Below are positions 9,161 through 17,841 of a DNA stretch of 64,000 bases, piece by piece. The stretch covers positions 372,001-436,000 of the forward strand of contig DYMK01000001.1 of NCBI GenBank assembly GCA_020721585.1, in the 5' to 3' direction. Position 1 is the stretch's first letter. Each line of letters opens with the position of its first letter. The stretch comes from Sulfuricurvum sp. Lineage in GTDB: Bacteria > Campylobacterota > Campylobacteria > Campylobacterales > Sulfurimonadaceae. Under the pieces are notes generated by a model. It did no database searches and was not told the DNA's origin. It saw nothing but the letters and a program-made list of their open reading frames with translations. Both the position numbers and the translations under genes were made by a program.

Positions 9161-10243
9161 GTGGATAAAAAATCAATTTTGGACTACACCAAAGGGGAGC
9201 TTGCCACCATGGTCAAGCCCTCGTTTCGTGCCAAGCAAATATGGGGATGGATCTATCATCAATACGCGACAACTTTTGAGGTGATGGCAAATTTACCCAA
9301 AGCGATGCGGGAATCATTGGCGCACGAATATGACATTATGCCGCTTACAATTGCCAAAAAAGAGTGTTCCACCGATGGGACGATCAAATACCTCTTTGAA
9401 CTGCAAGATGGCAAAACCATCGAGACCGTATGGCTGAAGATGAAAGACGAAAGCATCGATGAAGAGGGGAATATTGAGCATGAAGCCCGTTTCACCGTCT
9501 GTGTTTCGACCCAAGTGGGGTGCAAAGTGGGGTGTTCGTTTTGTCTCACTGCCAAGGGGGGATTTACCCGTGATTTGAGTGCGGGGGAGATTGTCGCGCA
9601 AGTGTTAGCGGTCAAAATGGACAATGGTTTAGCCGCCCATCGACGGCTCAATATCGTCTACATGGGGATGGGTGAACCACTGGACAATCTGGACAATCTC
9701 GCCCGTGCAATCACAATCCTCAAAGACGAAGAGGGGTTAAGTATCAGCGGCAAACGTCAAACGGTCTCGACCAGTGGATTAAGCACCAAAATTGACAAAT
9801 TGGGTCAGATGGATTTGGGCGTTCATATCGCGATCAGTCTCCATGCGGTGGATGATGAACTCCGTAGTGAATTAATACCAATGAACAAAGCTTATAATAT
9901 CGCCTCCATCATCGACGCGGTCAAACGGTTCCCCATCGATACCCGTAAACGGGTGATGTTTGAGTATCTCGTGATCAAAAACAAAAACGACGATTTGGTC
10001 TCCGCCAAAAAATTGGTCAAACTGTTGCATGGGATCAAAGCCAAGGTCAATCTCATCTATTTTAACCCCTACGAAGGGTCAGACTACGGTCGTCCCACCC
10101 GTGCGGATATGGTGGCGTTTCAGGAGTACTTGGTCAATCATGGGGTATTGTGTACCATCCGTGATTCCAAAGGATTGGACATCAGTGCTGCGTGCGGTCA
10201 GCTTAAAGAAAAAGAACTCTCCACAACGTCATTGCGGACGTGA
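9161..10243 (+). CDS. rlmN: 23S rRNA (A2503-C2)/tRNA (A37-C2) methyltransferase
   Basis: 360 residues from GTG at 9161. RlmN is a radical-SAM enzyme that methylates C2 of A2503 in 23S rRNA and A37 in some tRNAs. The 4Fe-4S motif CKVGCSFC is present near residue 120, followed by [21 protein letters not shown] and the C-terminal [18 protein letters not shown], which carries the second catalytic Cys. No ribosome site is obvious and the start follows the DUF4435 gene by 19 bp, so its original promoter may have been displaced. The last codons (TSLRT and stop) are written by a palindromic repeat that begins at 10227. Confidence 0.95.
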   Translation: MDKKSILDYTKGELATMVKPSFRAKQIWGWIYHQYATTFEVMANLPKAMRESLAHEYDIMPLTIAKKECSTDGTIKYLFELQDGKTIETVWLKMKDESIDEEGNIEHEARFTVCVSTQVGCKVGCSFCLTAKGGFTRDLSAGEIVAQVLAVKMDNGLAAHRRLNIVYMGMGEPLDNLDNLARAITILKDEEGLSISGKRQTVSTSGLSTKIDKLGQMDLGVHIAISLHAVDDELRSELIPMNKAYNIASIIDAVKRFPIDTRKRVMFEYLVIKNKNDDLVSAKKLVKLLHGIKAKVNLIYFNPYEGSDYGRPTRADMVAFQEYLVNHGVLCTIRDSKGLDISAACGQLKEKELSTTSLRT

Positions 10244-10282
10244 TCCGCACTCTTTAGATCCTGAATCACGTTCAGGATGACA
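10226..10282. repeat. REP-like repeat overlapping the end of rlmN
   Basis: Two short palindromes in tandem: GCGGACGTGATCCGC and CCTGAATCACGTTCAGG, each preceded by or ending in a GTCA/TGAC motif. The same family recurs at 25152-25202 and 25302-25335. Its first 17 bases encode the final TSLRT residues and TGA stop of rlmN. Confidence 0.75.
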
Positions 10283-10304
10283 AAAAAAATTACAAAGGAA
10301 TAGT

Positions 10305-10400
10305 ATGTCAGGAATGGATTGGGTACAAGTGGGGTTTATCGCCGTGGTGGTCTTGGTTGGGTTGGGTGGTTTTGTGTGGGCCATCATGAAAGAGGATTAA
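10305..10400 (+). CDS. 31-residue single-span membrane protein
   Basis: Translation is MSGMDWVQVGFIAVVVLVGL followed by GGFVWAIMKED. AAAGGA lies about 8 bp before the ATG. One transmembrane helix covers residues 8-26, with a short charged tail ending in KED. The composition resembles tiny accessory subunits of respiratory oxidases or the tail of CcoS-type maturation proteins, but there is no oxidase gene nearby and no specific match is claimed. It sits alone between the rlmN repeat and the convergent R-M gene. Confidence 0.55.
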   Translation: MSGMDWVQVGFIAVVVLVGLGGFVWAIMKED

Positions 10401-10453
10401 GGTCTCTCCTCTTCTTCAGTTGCCCCATTGGATCAGTCGTAACGCTTCGAGTT

Positions 10454-13400
10454 TTACAAATATTTTTTTAAAATCGCTTCTTTCTGTTTTGGAATCGCTC
10501 CAATTTGTGCCTCCAAAAGAGCGATTTGTGCCTCTATTTTTTCAATTTGAGAAACTATTTTTTGTTGTTCGTCAAGGGGTGGGAGGGGGATTTTTAGAGT
10601 TTCAATTCTTTTTAATGCCAATTTAGGAACTCCAACTGCTCTTGTATTATCTTCGATTTGCTTTTGTAGATTTTCAGAAATTAAGCAATAATACAAAAAC
10701 TCTTTAGAGACAGATTTTTTTTCAGTAATGACTATTTTTGCAGCATTTTCAGTTAAAGATTTGCCGTCTAAAGTTTCAGGAATTAACCCTACTAATCCAA
10801 TTGTTCCAGCTATGGAAATATAAATATCTTCTTTGGTAATAATATAATTTTTAATTTGATTAAAAACTTCTTCGTCAATATATTTTAAAGAATTTAAATC
10901 AACAGTTCCATTTTTAAAGTCTGTAACTCTAATATATGGATAGTCGGTCTTGGTTGGAGAAAAACTTAATCCCTTTGGAATTCTTTTTCCTCCTAAAACT
11001 CTGACAATATTTGAAATTTCAGTATATTTGTTTTTAGAAAATAAATTATCAATAATTATATTTTTTTCTTGATTCAACCCCTCAACTTCCTCTTTCGCAC
11101 TCTTCTCATTGGCTTCCAAAACCTCAATTTCATCAACAATTTTTTGTTGGATGTCGAGTGGTGGGAGGGGGATTTTTACAGATTTAAAAGTTTCGATTTC
11201 AAGATTCTTTTGAGCTACACCTTGTCCACAGATATAAACCATTTCTTGATGCAAGAATAAAAATTGATTCAAATAGCTTTGATTTAAAATGCTTGAATCT
11301 GCCGTATTTAATGTCAATCCTGAATCATTTAAGAAAAATTTGCCAGATACATATCTGACACATCTTGGTGACATTCCAAATCTTGAAATTATAAAAACAT
11401 TTTCTCTATTATAATTATCAGATTTAAAAGTTTCTCCACCGCCACCATAAACAGGATAAATCGTTCCTTGTTCTGTTTTTTTTACAATTCTTGTCCCATA
11501 ATCTATAAGAGAAATTTCACCAAGCTTTTTTAATACCCACTTACTCTCAATCTTTACTTTTTTTTTAACACTTAACGAAATATTTTTCTCAAACTCCACA
11601 CGGTCAAAGGTCATCATATCGATCAGATTATGACGAGAGATATTCTTTTGTAAGCACTCATCTATGGGGCTATCGAAATCACCTAAAAATGCTTTGTAGA
11701 TGTAGGTACTGGCTTTGGTGGGGTTATCAAAAACTTCTGCGTCAAAAAGTTGGGTACACTCTTCGATATTTTTGCCTCGTTGGATAGGGTGGATTCCTTC
11801 GCTTCCTCTACGGTTGCTAAACTCATACCCCAAAAAGCGTTTTTCGGCATCTTTTTCACCACTTTTGACCAATACTACTTTTTGAGGATAGGCGATGATG
11901 AAGTAGAGTAGTTTTTGGGCTTCTCGTTCTTGCAACGGATTCCAAAACTCTTTGTCGTTTTTGGCTTTGAGTTTCTTTTGGTACTCTTTGTAGAGTTCAT
12001 GCTCTGCTACGACTTTGCTTGGCTCCCTTTTCACAAGGGAGAGATAATCTTCGAGTGCCAACCCCTCCCAAACATGGTTGAGATATTTGCTCACGGGTTT
12101 TTCAATGCCGTTTAGGGTGACATCTTGATGGGTGGTAAAAAATTTCTCTACGGCAATTTTGAGATTGATATGCTCATAATTGTTTCTTCGTCTCAAAAAT
12201 AAGACCACCGTATTCGTCCCTGTCGCCATAAAGGTATTAGATCCTAGCTCTGTAATCCCCACAATATCAAAATATTGGAGAATGATTTCACGAGATTTGG
12301 AATAAATCCCCGTATTGCTGAGAATGGAACTGGGCAAAATAACACCCGCCACACCGCCATCTTTGAGCAGTTGCTTAGTGCGTTCGATAAACAAACACTC
12401 TATTTCAGAGCTATTGTCGGTGAGTTTGTCGTAGAGTTCAAAATCGCCATTTTTATAAAAAGCACGCGCTGTGTTTTTAAATGCAGAAACTGAATACGGG
12501 GGATTAGAGACGATAATATCAAATTGTTTATTGTCTTGTGGAAAATTTTTATCCCTAAGAAGTAGTTTTCCCTTATAGTCGGGATGATTAAAACGAGCTA
12601 AACCATCGCTGTGAATCACATTTGCCAAACCATCACCGTGAAGATAGCAACCCACTTTACCCACTTTGACCAAACGGTAATCTTTTTCGATTCCGTAAAC
12701 GTATTGAATCGCCCACGCAAAATGGTCATCTTGCCAATTTCGTATCTTTTTAGCGACACTTGGAGGGTACTTTTTGTCATCTTTTGTGTTGAGTAAACGT
12801 TGCATCTCGTGCATGGTTTCGGTCAAAAAGTGTCCACTACCTGCCGCATAATCCATGACATAAGGCAAAAGTGTATCATTGTCTATTTTAGCCGAAGAGA
12901 GTTTTTCTTCTAAAAGGGTATCAATGGGTAAGCTTTTTATCACAAATTGCGCCACAGGAACGGGGGTGAAAAATTGACCTGACTCTTGTTTTAATCCCGT
13001 CGTTAAAAGCAATTCAAAAAAGTCTGAAAGGTATTGTTGCTTTTTGGTGTAGCGAAGTTTGTACCCTTGAAGAAGTTCAACAATCTCTTTGACAACCACC
13101 GCATTTTCATTAAACGATTGTTCATCATACACATCTTTGATAGCAAATTCGTTATTTTTTTCTAATCTAATTCTTCTAAACTCTTCTAATATTGGATTTC
13201 GTTGTTCATCAGTAAGAAATGTAAATTTGTTATTGAATTCTGTTTCAGAGAAATCCGTTACCGCTTTTTCTAAGAACTCATGCATCCCATTTTTGTATAA
13301 ATCTGTCAATCGAATCTGAAAACTTCTATGGTCGTCAACCCCATCTAGCCATTGAAAACCCAATTCGTTGTCAGTACCTTCGTTGATCTTTTCATCATAA

Positions 13401-14167
13401 ATTTTACACAGAAAAAGAGTAAAAATTCTATTGAAAGCGTTTCCTTTGTCCGAGACGACATTGTGACGGAGGATTTCAAGAAAACGGTTGAAGATAAAAC
13501 TGCTATCTTCTTGTCTTATCTCTTCTAGCTCATTAATGGTTAATGCTTTGCTTTCAAAATCATAAGGGTGTACCCAACTATCAAAAACACCATTATCTTT
13601 GGTGAGTTTATTCCATTTTTCATAAAAATCTTTGACATCACCGCTTCGATAATCCTCTTCTATCTTGACTATTTCATTACGGTAAACAATCTCGGATGCT
13701 ATTTGGGAGGCGTAGAGCATAATGACATCGGGTTTATTACTAAACTTGAAGTAGGTAAAGAGTTGCCCACCCTCTTTTTTCATACGGGTAAATGCTTTAT
13801 CAAACTCTTTGCCGTAGGTTTTACATTCGATCAAAAGGTATTCCGAACCATCATCACGTGTCACGCAAATATCCAAACGAGCCGAAAAACCGTGACCCGC
13901 GGGATACACTTTTTCTAATTGAATATTCTCAGGCTTGTAGCCCTTCTCAAGCAAACGATTGACACACTCAAGCACCACCCAATCTTCAGGCTTGGTGATT
14001 TTGTGGGTAGTTTTATCGCCAATGCAAATTTTTCCACCAAAATAGAGGGTATTTTTGGCAAAATCTATCTCTATGGCATAGTTGTCTGCATATTTTTTTA
14101 TATACATATCCGAGGCATGTTCTTTGGGTTCAAATCCCAAGATTTTGACGTTGGTTTTATCGCTCAT
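10454..14167 (-). CDS. Fused restriction-modification-specificity protein (type IIG/type I-like)
   Basis: 1237 residues carrying three activities in one chain. An N-terminal HsdR_N-like PD-(D/E)xK nuclease has ARLDI (Asp about 99) and LLIECKTYG (Glu 114, Lys 116). An N6-adenine methyltransferase follows, with motif I MDYAAGSGHF at 438-447 and motif IV SNPPYSV near 555. Two HsdS-type target-recognition domains fill the last 370 residues, each ending in the repeat IPLPPLD(I/E)QQKIV plus a coiled coil (about 1045-1085 and 1200-1237). Such single-chain enzymes methylate and cut DNA without separate subunits, with a bipartite target set by the two recognition domains. The recognition-domain part (about 10.45-11.55 kb) is visibly more AT-rich than the methyltransferase core, consistent with exchange of specificity modules. 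Start ATG at 14167. Confidence 0.85.
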   Translation of the reverse strand: MSDKTNVKILGFEPKEHASDMYIKKYADNYAIEIDFAKNTLYFGGKICIGDKTTHKITKPEDWVVLECVNRLLEKGYKPENIQLEKVYPAGHGFSARLDICVTRDDGSEYLLIECKTYGKEFDKAFTRMKKEGGQLFTYFKFSNKPDVIMLYASQIASEIVYRNEIVKIEEDYRSGDVKDFYEKWNKLTKDNGVFDSWVHPYDFESKALTINELEEIRQEDSSFIFNRFLEILRHNVVSDKGNAFNRIFTLFLCKIYDEKINEGTDNELGFQWLDGVDDHRSFQIRLTDLYKNGMHEFLEKAVTDFSETEFNNKFTFLTDEQRNPILEEFRRIRLEKNNEFAIKDVYDEQSFNENAVVVKEIVELLQGYKLRYTKKQQYLSDFFELLLTTGLKQESGQFFTPVPVAQFVIKSLPIDTLLEEKLSSAKIDNDTLLPYVMDYAAGSGHFLTETMHEMQRLLNTKDDKKYPPSVAKKIRNWQDDHFAWAIQYVYGIEKDYRLVKVGKVGCYLHGDGLANVIHSDGLARFNHPDYKGKLLLRDKNFPQDNKQFDIIVSNPPYSVSAFKNTARAFYKNGDFELYDKLTDNSSEIECLFIERTKQLLKDGGVAGVILPSSILSNTGIYSKSREIILQYFDIVGITELGSNTFMATGTNTVVLFLRRRNNYEHINLKIAVEKFFTTHQDVTLNGIEKPVSKYLNHVWEGLALEDYLSLVKREPSKVVAEHELYKEYQKKLKAKNDKEFWNPLQEREAQKLLYFIIAYPQKVVLVKSGEKDAEKRFLGYEFSNRRGSEGIHPIQRGKNIEECTQLFDAEVFDNPTKASTYIYKAFLGDFDSPIDECLQKNISRHNLIDMMTFDRVEFEKNISLSVKKKVKIESKWVLKKLGEISLIDYGTRIVKKTEQGTIYPVYGGGGETFKSDNYNRENVFIISRFGMSPRCVRYVSGKFFLNDSGLTLNTADSSILNQSYLNQFLFLHQEMVYICGQGVAQKNLEIETFKSVKIPLPPLDIQQKIVDEIEVLEANEKSAKEEVEGLNQEKNIIIDNLFSKNKYTEISNIVRVLGGKRIPKGLSFSPTKTDYPYIRVTDFKNGTVDLNSLKYIDEEVFNQIKNYIITKEDIYISIAGTIGLVGLIPETLDGKSLTENAAKIVITEKKSVSKEFLYYCLISENLQKQIEDNTRAVGVPKLALKRIETLKIPLPPLDEQQKIVSQIEKIEAQIALLEAQIGAIPKQKEAILKKYL

Positions 14168-14248
14168 CTATGCCCCCTTTTTTCGTTAGTATTAGCACAC
14201 GGAGTATAGCAACTTATGGCACAGTGTCATATTAAAAATGACCAAAAC

Positions 14249-14944
14249 TTACCACCGATACTTCACCATCCCTTGAAGAACATTATTGAGTGTATGGTGA
14301 ATATTTTCTTCGTAGTGGTGCCACTCTGTCCCGATTTCAAGGTGATTTTTGGTCATTCCCACCGTAGGAGCAAGGTCAAATAAGAGTTGATTTTGACTGA
14401 GCAAATCCCGTCCCGTCCAATCAACAAACCCCTCAAAATGGCACCGCTCACTCAAGGGAAGGGAATAGTTCGCGGAGAGCTGATAGGTATCGTCATTGAT
14501 ATTTTGGATTTTACGGTAGACATTGAGGGAAAAGAGGCTAAATTTGGGGATAGCCAAATCTACCCCCGCCCCATACAGCCATGCGTGATACTGTGATGAA
14601 CCGTTGTACTGCGAGGCGATATACCACTCTTTGATAATCCCCTCTGAGGGGGCTAATCCTGCAAGTTTGGTGAGACTGACACGGGGGGAAAATTCGCCGT
14701 AAAACTCATTTTTATCCCCCGTAAATTGTAACCCTTGTGGCGCGTAGGTCGAATCGACAAAGGTATACACATCCCCATAGTCCCCTTTGCTGAAGTGTTC
14801 GAGCGTTAGGGTTTGTTTGTTCCCACTGCGACTGTCTAGGAACGTTGGTCCCGCAAAATGACCATAGAGGTATTGGACATTGGTGGTGGAAAATGCATTT
14901 AAGTATGCAGTGAACAAAAGCGTGGAAAAAAGAAGTCGTTTCAT
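14249..14944 (-). CDS. Tsx/OmpK-like nucleoside-specific outer-membrane channel family protein
   Basis: 231 residues with a signal peptide (MKRLLFSTLLFTAYLNAF) and alternating aromatic beta-strand pattern, ending in YRW, the C-terminal aromatic signature of outer-membrane beta-barrels. The segments YLYGHFAG, FGEF/FYGEFSPRVSLTKLAG and FEGFVDWTGRD resemble the Tsx/DUF5020 family. Tsx proteins pass nucleosides across the outer membrane; specificity here is inferred. The start codon overlaps the stop of the upstream M23 peptidase gene (ATGA), so both are translated from one message. Confidence 0.7.
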   Translation of the reverse strand: MKRLLFSTLLFTAYLNAFSTTNVQYLYGHFAGPTFLDSRSGNKQTLTLEHFSKGDYGDVYTFVDSTYAPQGLQFTGDKNEFYGEFSPRVSLTKLAGLAPSEGIIKEWYIASQYNGSSQYHAWLYGAGVDLAIPKFSLFSLNVYRKIQNINDDTYQLSANYSLPLSERCHFEGFVDWTGRDLLSQNQLLFDLAPTVGMTKNHLEIGTEWHHYEENIHHTLNNVLQGMVKYRW

Positions 14945-15762
14945 TGGGGTTCCTTGGTAAAGAGGGTATTGATTTGGGTAATGAGATCAAGGGGGTCACT
15001 TTTAATCCCTTGCACAGTCATCCCAAAATGGAGATGGGGGGCATTGACCCGTCCCGTTGCTCCCGATAATGCGATGGGTTGACCCCTCCTAACACGATCC
15101 CCTACATGGACATCAAAACGGCTAAGGTGTAAATACGACGTATACATCCCCTCTCCATGGTCGATGATAATCGTATTGCCACAATAATAACGCTCTTGGG
15201 TCAAAACAACAACCCCATCATTGACCGCAAGGATAGGGATAGGGGTTCTGGCACGCAGATCGACCCCGCTGTGATAATTTTTGAGGGTTCCATTGTAGAG
15301 TCGTGCCGCGCCATACACACTGGTAATTGCCGAATCAAGGGGACGGATAAAAGGTTTATCCCAATAGCGAGTGGGGGTAACATGGGCAAAAATCGCTTCG
15401 GCTTGGGCTTTTTCGCTAGCGATACGTGCCAAGGCTTCGGGGGGTGGGGTGACTTTGGAGGGTTCAACGGTGAGTGTTTCGGTGGGGTAAACGCCTTGTT
15501 TGACCATTACGTTCATCTCTACAGTTCCCGCAGGATTGACCCACGTGAGCTTACGTTCTCCCAAGGGAGCTTCATAGTCGATGGGGATAATGGCAAGCCC
15601 TTTCGTCGGATGGGTGGGGTGAGGCACGACGCTGATGTTACGATCCGCTAAAACCATCGTCCCTGAGGGGGAGGGGAGGATTAAGAGGGTACTTTTCCCA
15701 TTAAACCCCTCCACACCCCACAAACTCAACGCGATCAACCCTAGCCATAATGCTTTTTTCAT
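14941..15762 (-). CDS. M23-family peptidoglycan endopeptidase
   Basis: 273 residues from ATG at 15762 (AGAGGA 6 bp upstream). An N-terminal signal peptide (MKKALWLGLIALSLWGVEG) leads to a beta-rich domain, and the C-terminal LytM domain has Zn-binding His and Asp in YHSGVDLRA, and PHLHFGM. The gly-rich turn YCGNTIIIDHGEGMYTSYLH is typical. These metallopeptidases cut peptide crosslinks in the periplasm and shape the cell in helical Campylobacterota. It may be related to the Csd/Pgp shape factors, but I cannot assign it to one. It is the first gene of a two-gene operon with the Tsx-like channel. Confidence 0.87.
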   Translation of the reverse strand: MKKALWLGLIALSLWGVEGFNGKSTLLILPSPSGTMVLADRNISVVPHPTHPTKGLAIIPIDYEAPLGERKLTWVNPAGTVEMNVMVKQGVYPTETLTVEPSKVTPPPEALARIASEKAQAEAIFAHVTPTRYWDKPFIRPLDSAITSVYGAARLYNGTLKNYHSGVDLRARTPIPILAVNDGVVVLTQERYYCGNTIIIDHGEGMYTSYLHLSRFDVHVGDRVRRGQPIALSGATGRVNAPHLHFGMTVQGIKSDPLDLITQINTLFTKEPQ

Positions 15763-15885
15763 AACCATTCCTCTTACGCTAAAAATAGCTACCATTGTAA
15801 CATCAACACCTTTTAGAATTTGATTTTCGTCAATCTTTTTCAGTCAAAGTGTCACTATACTTGCATCAAAAAAGGAATGATTCCC

Positions 15886-16320
15886 ATGATTTTAACCTTT
15901 ATGCGTGACGATCACCGTGCGTGTGACCACCTCTATACCGATGCTGAAAATGCCCTTGCCGCGAAAAAAGTGGACGAAGCCCACACCCTTTTTGACCAAT
16001 TTTACCGCGCGACGAATCACCATTTTGACAGGGAGGAAAAAGAGCTTTTTATCACCTTTGAAAAACGGACGGGGATGATGGGAGGGCCTACGCAGATGAT
16101 GCGGTATGAGCATCAACAATTACGCTCCCAACTTGAATCAATGAAAACCGCCTTATCCGAGGGGCGACACACCGATTTTTTCGGGATTGGGGAGTCGTTT
16201 ATGATTATGTTGCAACAACACAACATGAAAGAAGAGCAAATGCTCTATCCTATGATCGACCGTGTCCTTGGGGGAGATGCTGCCTTGATGGTACAAACCC
16301 TCCAAGCGATGCACCCATGA
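15886..16320 (+). CDS. Hemerythrin-like (HHE) protein
   Basis: 144 residues. ATG at 15886 follows AAAGGA at 9 bp; an upstream ATG at 15877 is too close to that site. It is a four-helix bundle with the di-iron ligands in order: DDHRACDHLY, NHHFDREEKELF, YEHQQLR and QQHNMKEEQMLYPMID. Hemerythrin-like proteins bind O2 or NO, and some repair iron-sulfur clusters (YtfE/RIC group). The ATGA overlap with the DUF2249 gene, and that gene's overlap with the membrane protein, make one operon with a likely role in oxygen or nitrosative stress. Confidence 0.9.
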   Translation: MILTFMRDDHRACDHLYTDAENALAAKKVDEAHTLFDQFYRATNHHFDREEKELFITFEKRTGMMGGPTQMMRYEHQQLRSQLESMKTALSEGRHTDFFGIGESFMIMLQQHNMKEEQMLYPMIDRVLGGDAALMVQTLQAMHP

Positions 16321-16559
16321 TCGTTTTGGATACCCGAGAATTTGACCATCCTGTTCCGTTGGAAAAAGCCGTAAAGGCGTTTAGAACCCTTCCCCCCTCA
16401 GAGGTTATCCACATGATTCATCGACGAGAGCCTATACCATTGTTTGAAATTTTGACCCGAAATGGGGGTTTTTACCGTTCTACGCAGGATGATGCGGGGG
16501 TGTGGCACATCTTTATCACCCGTGACCCTACCCTCTCCTTGGAGGATTACCATGTATGA
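16317..16559 (+). CDS. DUF2249 small protein
   Basis: 80 residues with the DUF2249 pattern: VLDTREFDHPVPLEKAVKAF, a central H-R-R-EPIPLFEIL and a C-terminal VWHIFITRDP. This TusA/SirA-like alpha-beta fold is often encoded beside hemerythrins, NnrS and Dnr-type regulators in denitrifying or NO-stressed bacteria. Its start overlaps the hemerythrin stop and its stop lies inside the next gene. Its biochemical role is unknown. Confidence 0.8.
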   Translation: MIVLDTREFDHPVPLEKAVKAFRTLPPSEVIHMIHRREPIPLFEILTRNGGFYRSTQDDAGVWHIFITRDPTLSLEDYHV

Positions 16560-17835
16560 GGGACTCTCACTCGAACAAGCTCCCCCCATTGGGGTCGTTT
16601 TCCGTTTTTTTCTCACCCTTCCCCTCTTTGGGATAGCATTGAGTGCATTGATGATTTTTTTCCCGACGCAGGTGCTAAGTGTCGGTGATCCTATCTCTCT
16701 GGCTGCCCTTCATCTGCTGTTTTTGGGGGTTTTGTCGATGGGGATGATGGGGGCATTGTTTCAGATGCACAGCGTCTTGGGGGGTAAACCCCTCCCCCAT
16801 CCTGTCGGCAATGCGCGTATCATTCATACGTTGTTTACCGTAGGGATCGTGGCATTGGTCAGTGCGTTTATCACCCAGTTTGCTTTAGTGTTTGTGATCG
16901 CGTCGGTGTTCTTGGGCAGTAGTTTGGTCTACTTTTTTCAACGCCTGTTTCCGTTATTGTTGGGTAAAAACCATAACACCCTTGGGGGGATGCGACTCTC
17001 GCTTATCGCCCTACTGGTCACGGTCATAGTGGGTATTGTGATGGCATCGGCGTACGCTTTTGGGGATTTTAGCGCGTATCATGCGACGTTACGAACCATC
17101 CACTATTCGTTTGGAGTGATGGGGTGGATGGCACTGCTGATTATTTACGTCGCGTTTCAAGTGGTGGAGATGTTTTACGTCACGGCTTCGTACAGTGCGT
17201 GGTGCCAACACAATGTAGGTCGTATTGTCGCCACGGCATTGGTTCTAAAAGCCCTGTGGCTCTTTTGTGCCTTCCCTTTTCCGTGGATTTTTGATCTGAT
17301 GATAGGGCTGTTGTTGGTGGGTTTTATCGCCACGACCCTTAAGCGATTGACCAATCGTAAACGTCGTGTGAGAGAGGTGAGCATTTGGTTTTGGCTCTTG
17401 GGAATAGGGTTGCTTGGGGGTGCTTTGGGTGCGTATGGTCTGTCGATTGCGTTGGCATCGCCGGTGATAGAGACGATGAGCCTCATCGCGTTTGGGCTTT
17501 TTGTCCTCTCCATTATGATGGGGATGATGGGGAAAATCATCCCTTTTTTGGTGTGGTTTCATCTCAATGCCCAAGGGTTTAAAGATACCCCCATGATGTC
17601 TTCTATCCTCCCTCCTAAAACCCTCATGATCCTCTTTGCCCTTTTGGGGATCACCGCGTTTTTTGGGTTCTTCTCTCCGTTGCTTCCTTGGCTACTAAGC
17701 GTAGCGGGCAGTAGCAGTATGGTGATGTTTATCGCCCTTGAAAAGGCTATTTTAGGGGCAAAACGAGCGTATGACCATACCCTAAACTGTGGGGAAAAAT
17801 GGACGTTTGAGATCCCTACAACCGTACCAAATTAA
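16552..17835 (+). CDS. Polytopic membrane protein, NnrS/heme-copper-oxidase-like
   Basis: 427 residues from ATG at 16552, with GGAGGA in front and inside the end of the DUF2249 gene. About twelve hydrophobic helices are visible. Conserved histidines sit in LAALHLLFLGVLSMG, FQMHSVLGG, IIHTLF and TIHYSFGVMGW, the kind of pattern seen in NnrS and in subunit-I-like proteins, where they may bind haem. Together with the hemerythrin and DUF2249 genes it suggests NO or oxygen handling at the inner membrane. The last 26 codons (17752-17828) are repeated exactly at 20038-20114. In that second copy the frame runs on to end in PESH, antisense to the end of hisF, so the current C-terminus (VPN) may be secondary. 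Confidence 0.75.
   Translation: MYEGLSLEQAPPIGVVFRFFLTLPLFGIALSALMIFFPTQVLSVGDPISLAALHLLFLGVLSMGMMGALFQMHSVLGGKPLPHPVGNARIIHTLFTVGIVALVSAFITQFALVFVIASVFLGSSLVYFFQRLFPLLLGKNHNTLGGMRLSLIALLVTVIVGIVMASAYAFGDFSAYHATLRTIHYSFGVMGWMALLIIYVAFQVVEMFYVTASYSAWCQHNVGRIVATALVLKALWLFCAFPFPWIFDLMIGLLLVGFIATTLKRLTNRKRRVREVSIWFWLLGIGLLGGALGAYGLSIALASPVIETMSLIAFGLFVLSIMMGMMGKIIPFLVWFHLNAQGFKDTPMMSSILPPKTLMILFALLGITAFFGFFSPLLPWLLSVAGSSSMVMFIALEKAILGAKRAYDHTLNCGEKWTFEIPTTVPN
17752..17828 (+). repeat. 77-bp direct repeat, left copy (end of membrane-protein gene)
   Basis: The stretch from TTAGGGGCAAAACGAGCGTA to CAACCGTACC is identical to 20038-20114. If one mismatch is allowed, the match extends left to GGCTAT (17745/20031). 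The two copies flank the CrtI-like oxidoreductase and Crp-type regulator genes. Confidence 0.95.
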
Positions 17836-17841
17836 GCTATA

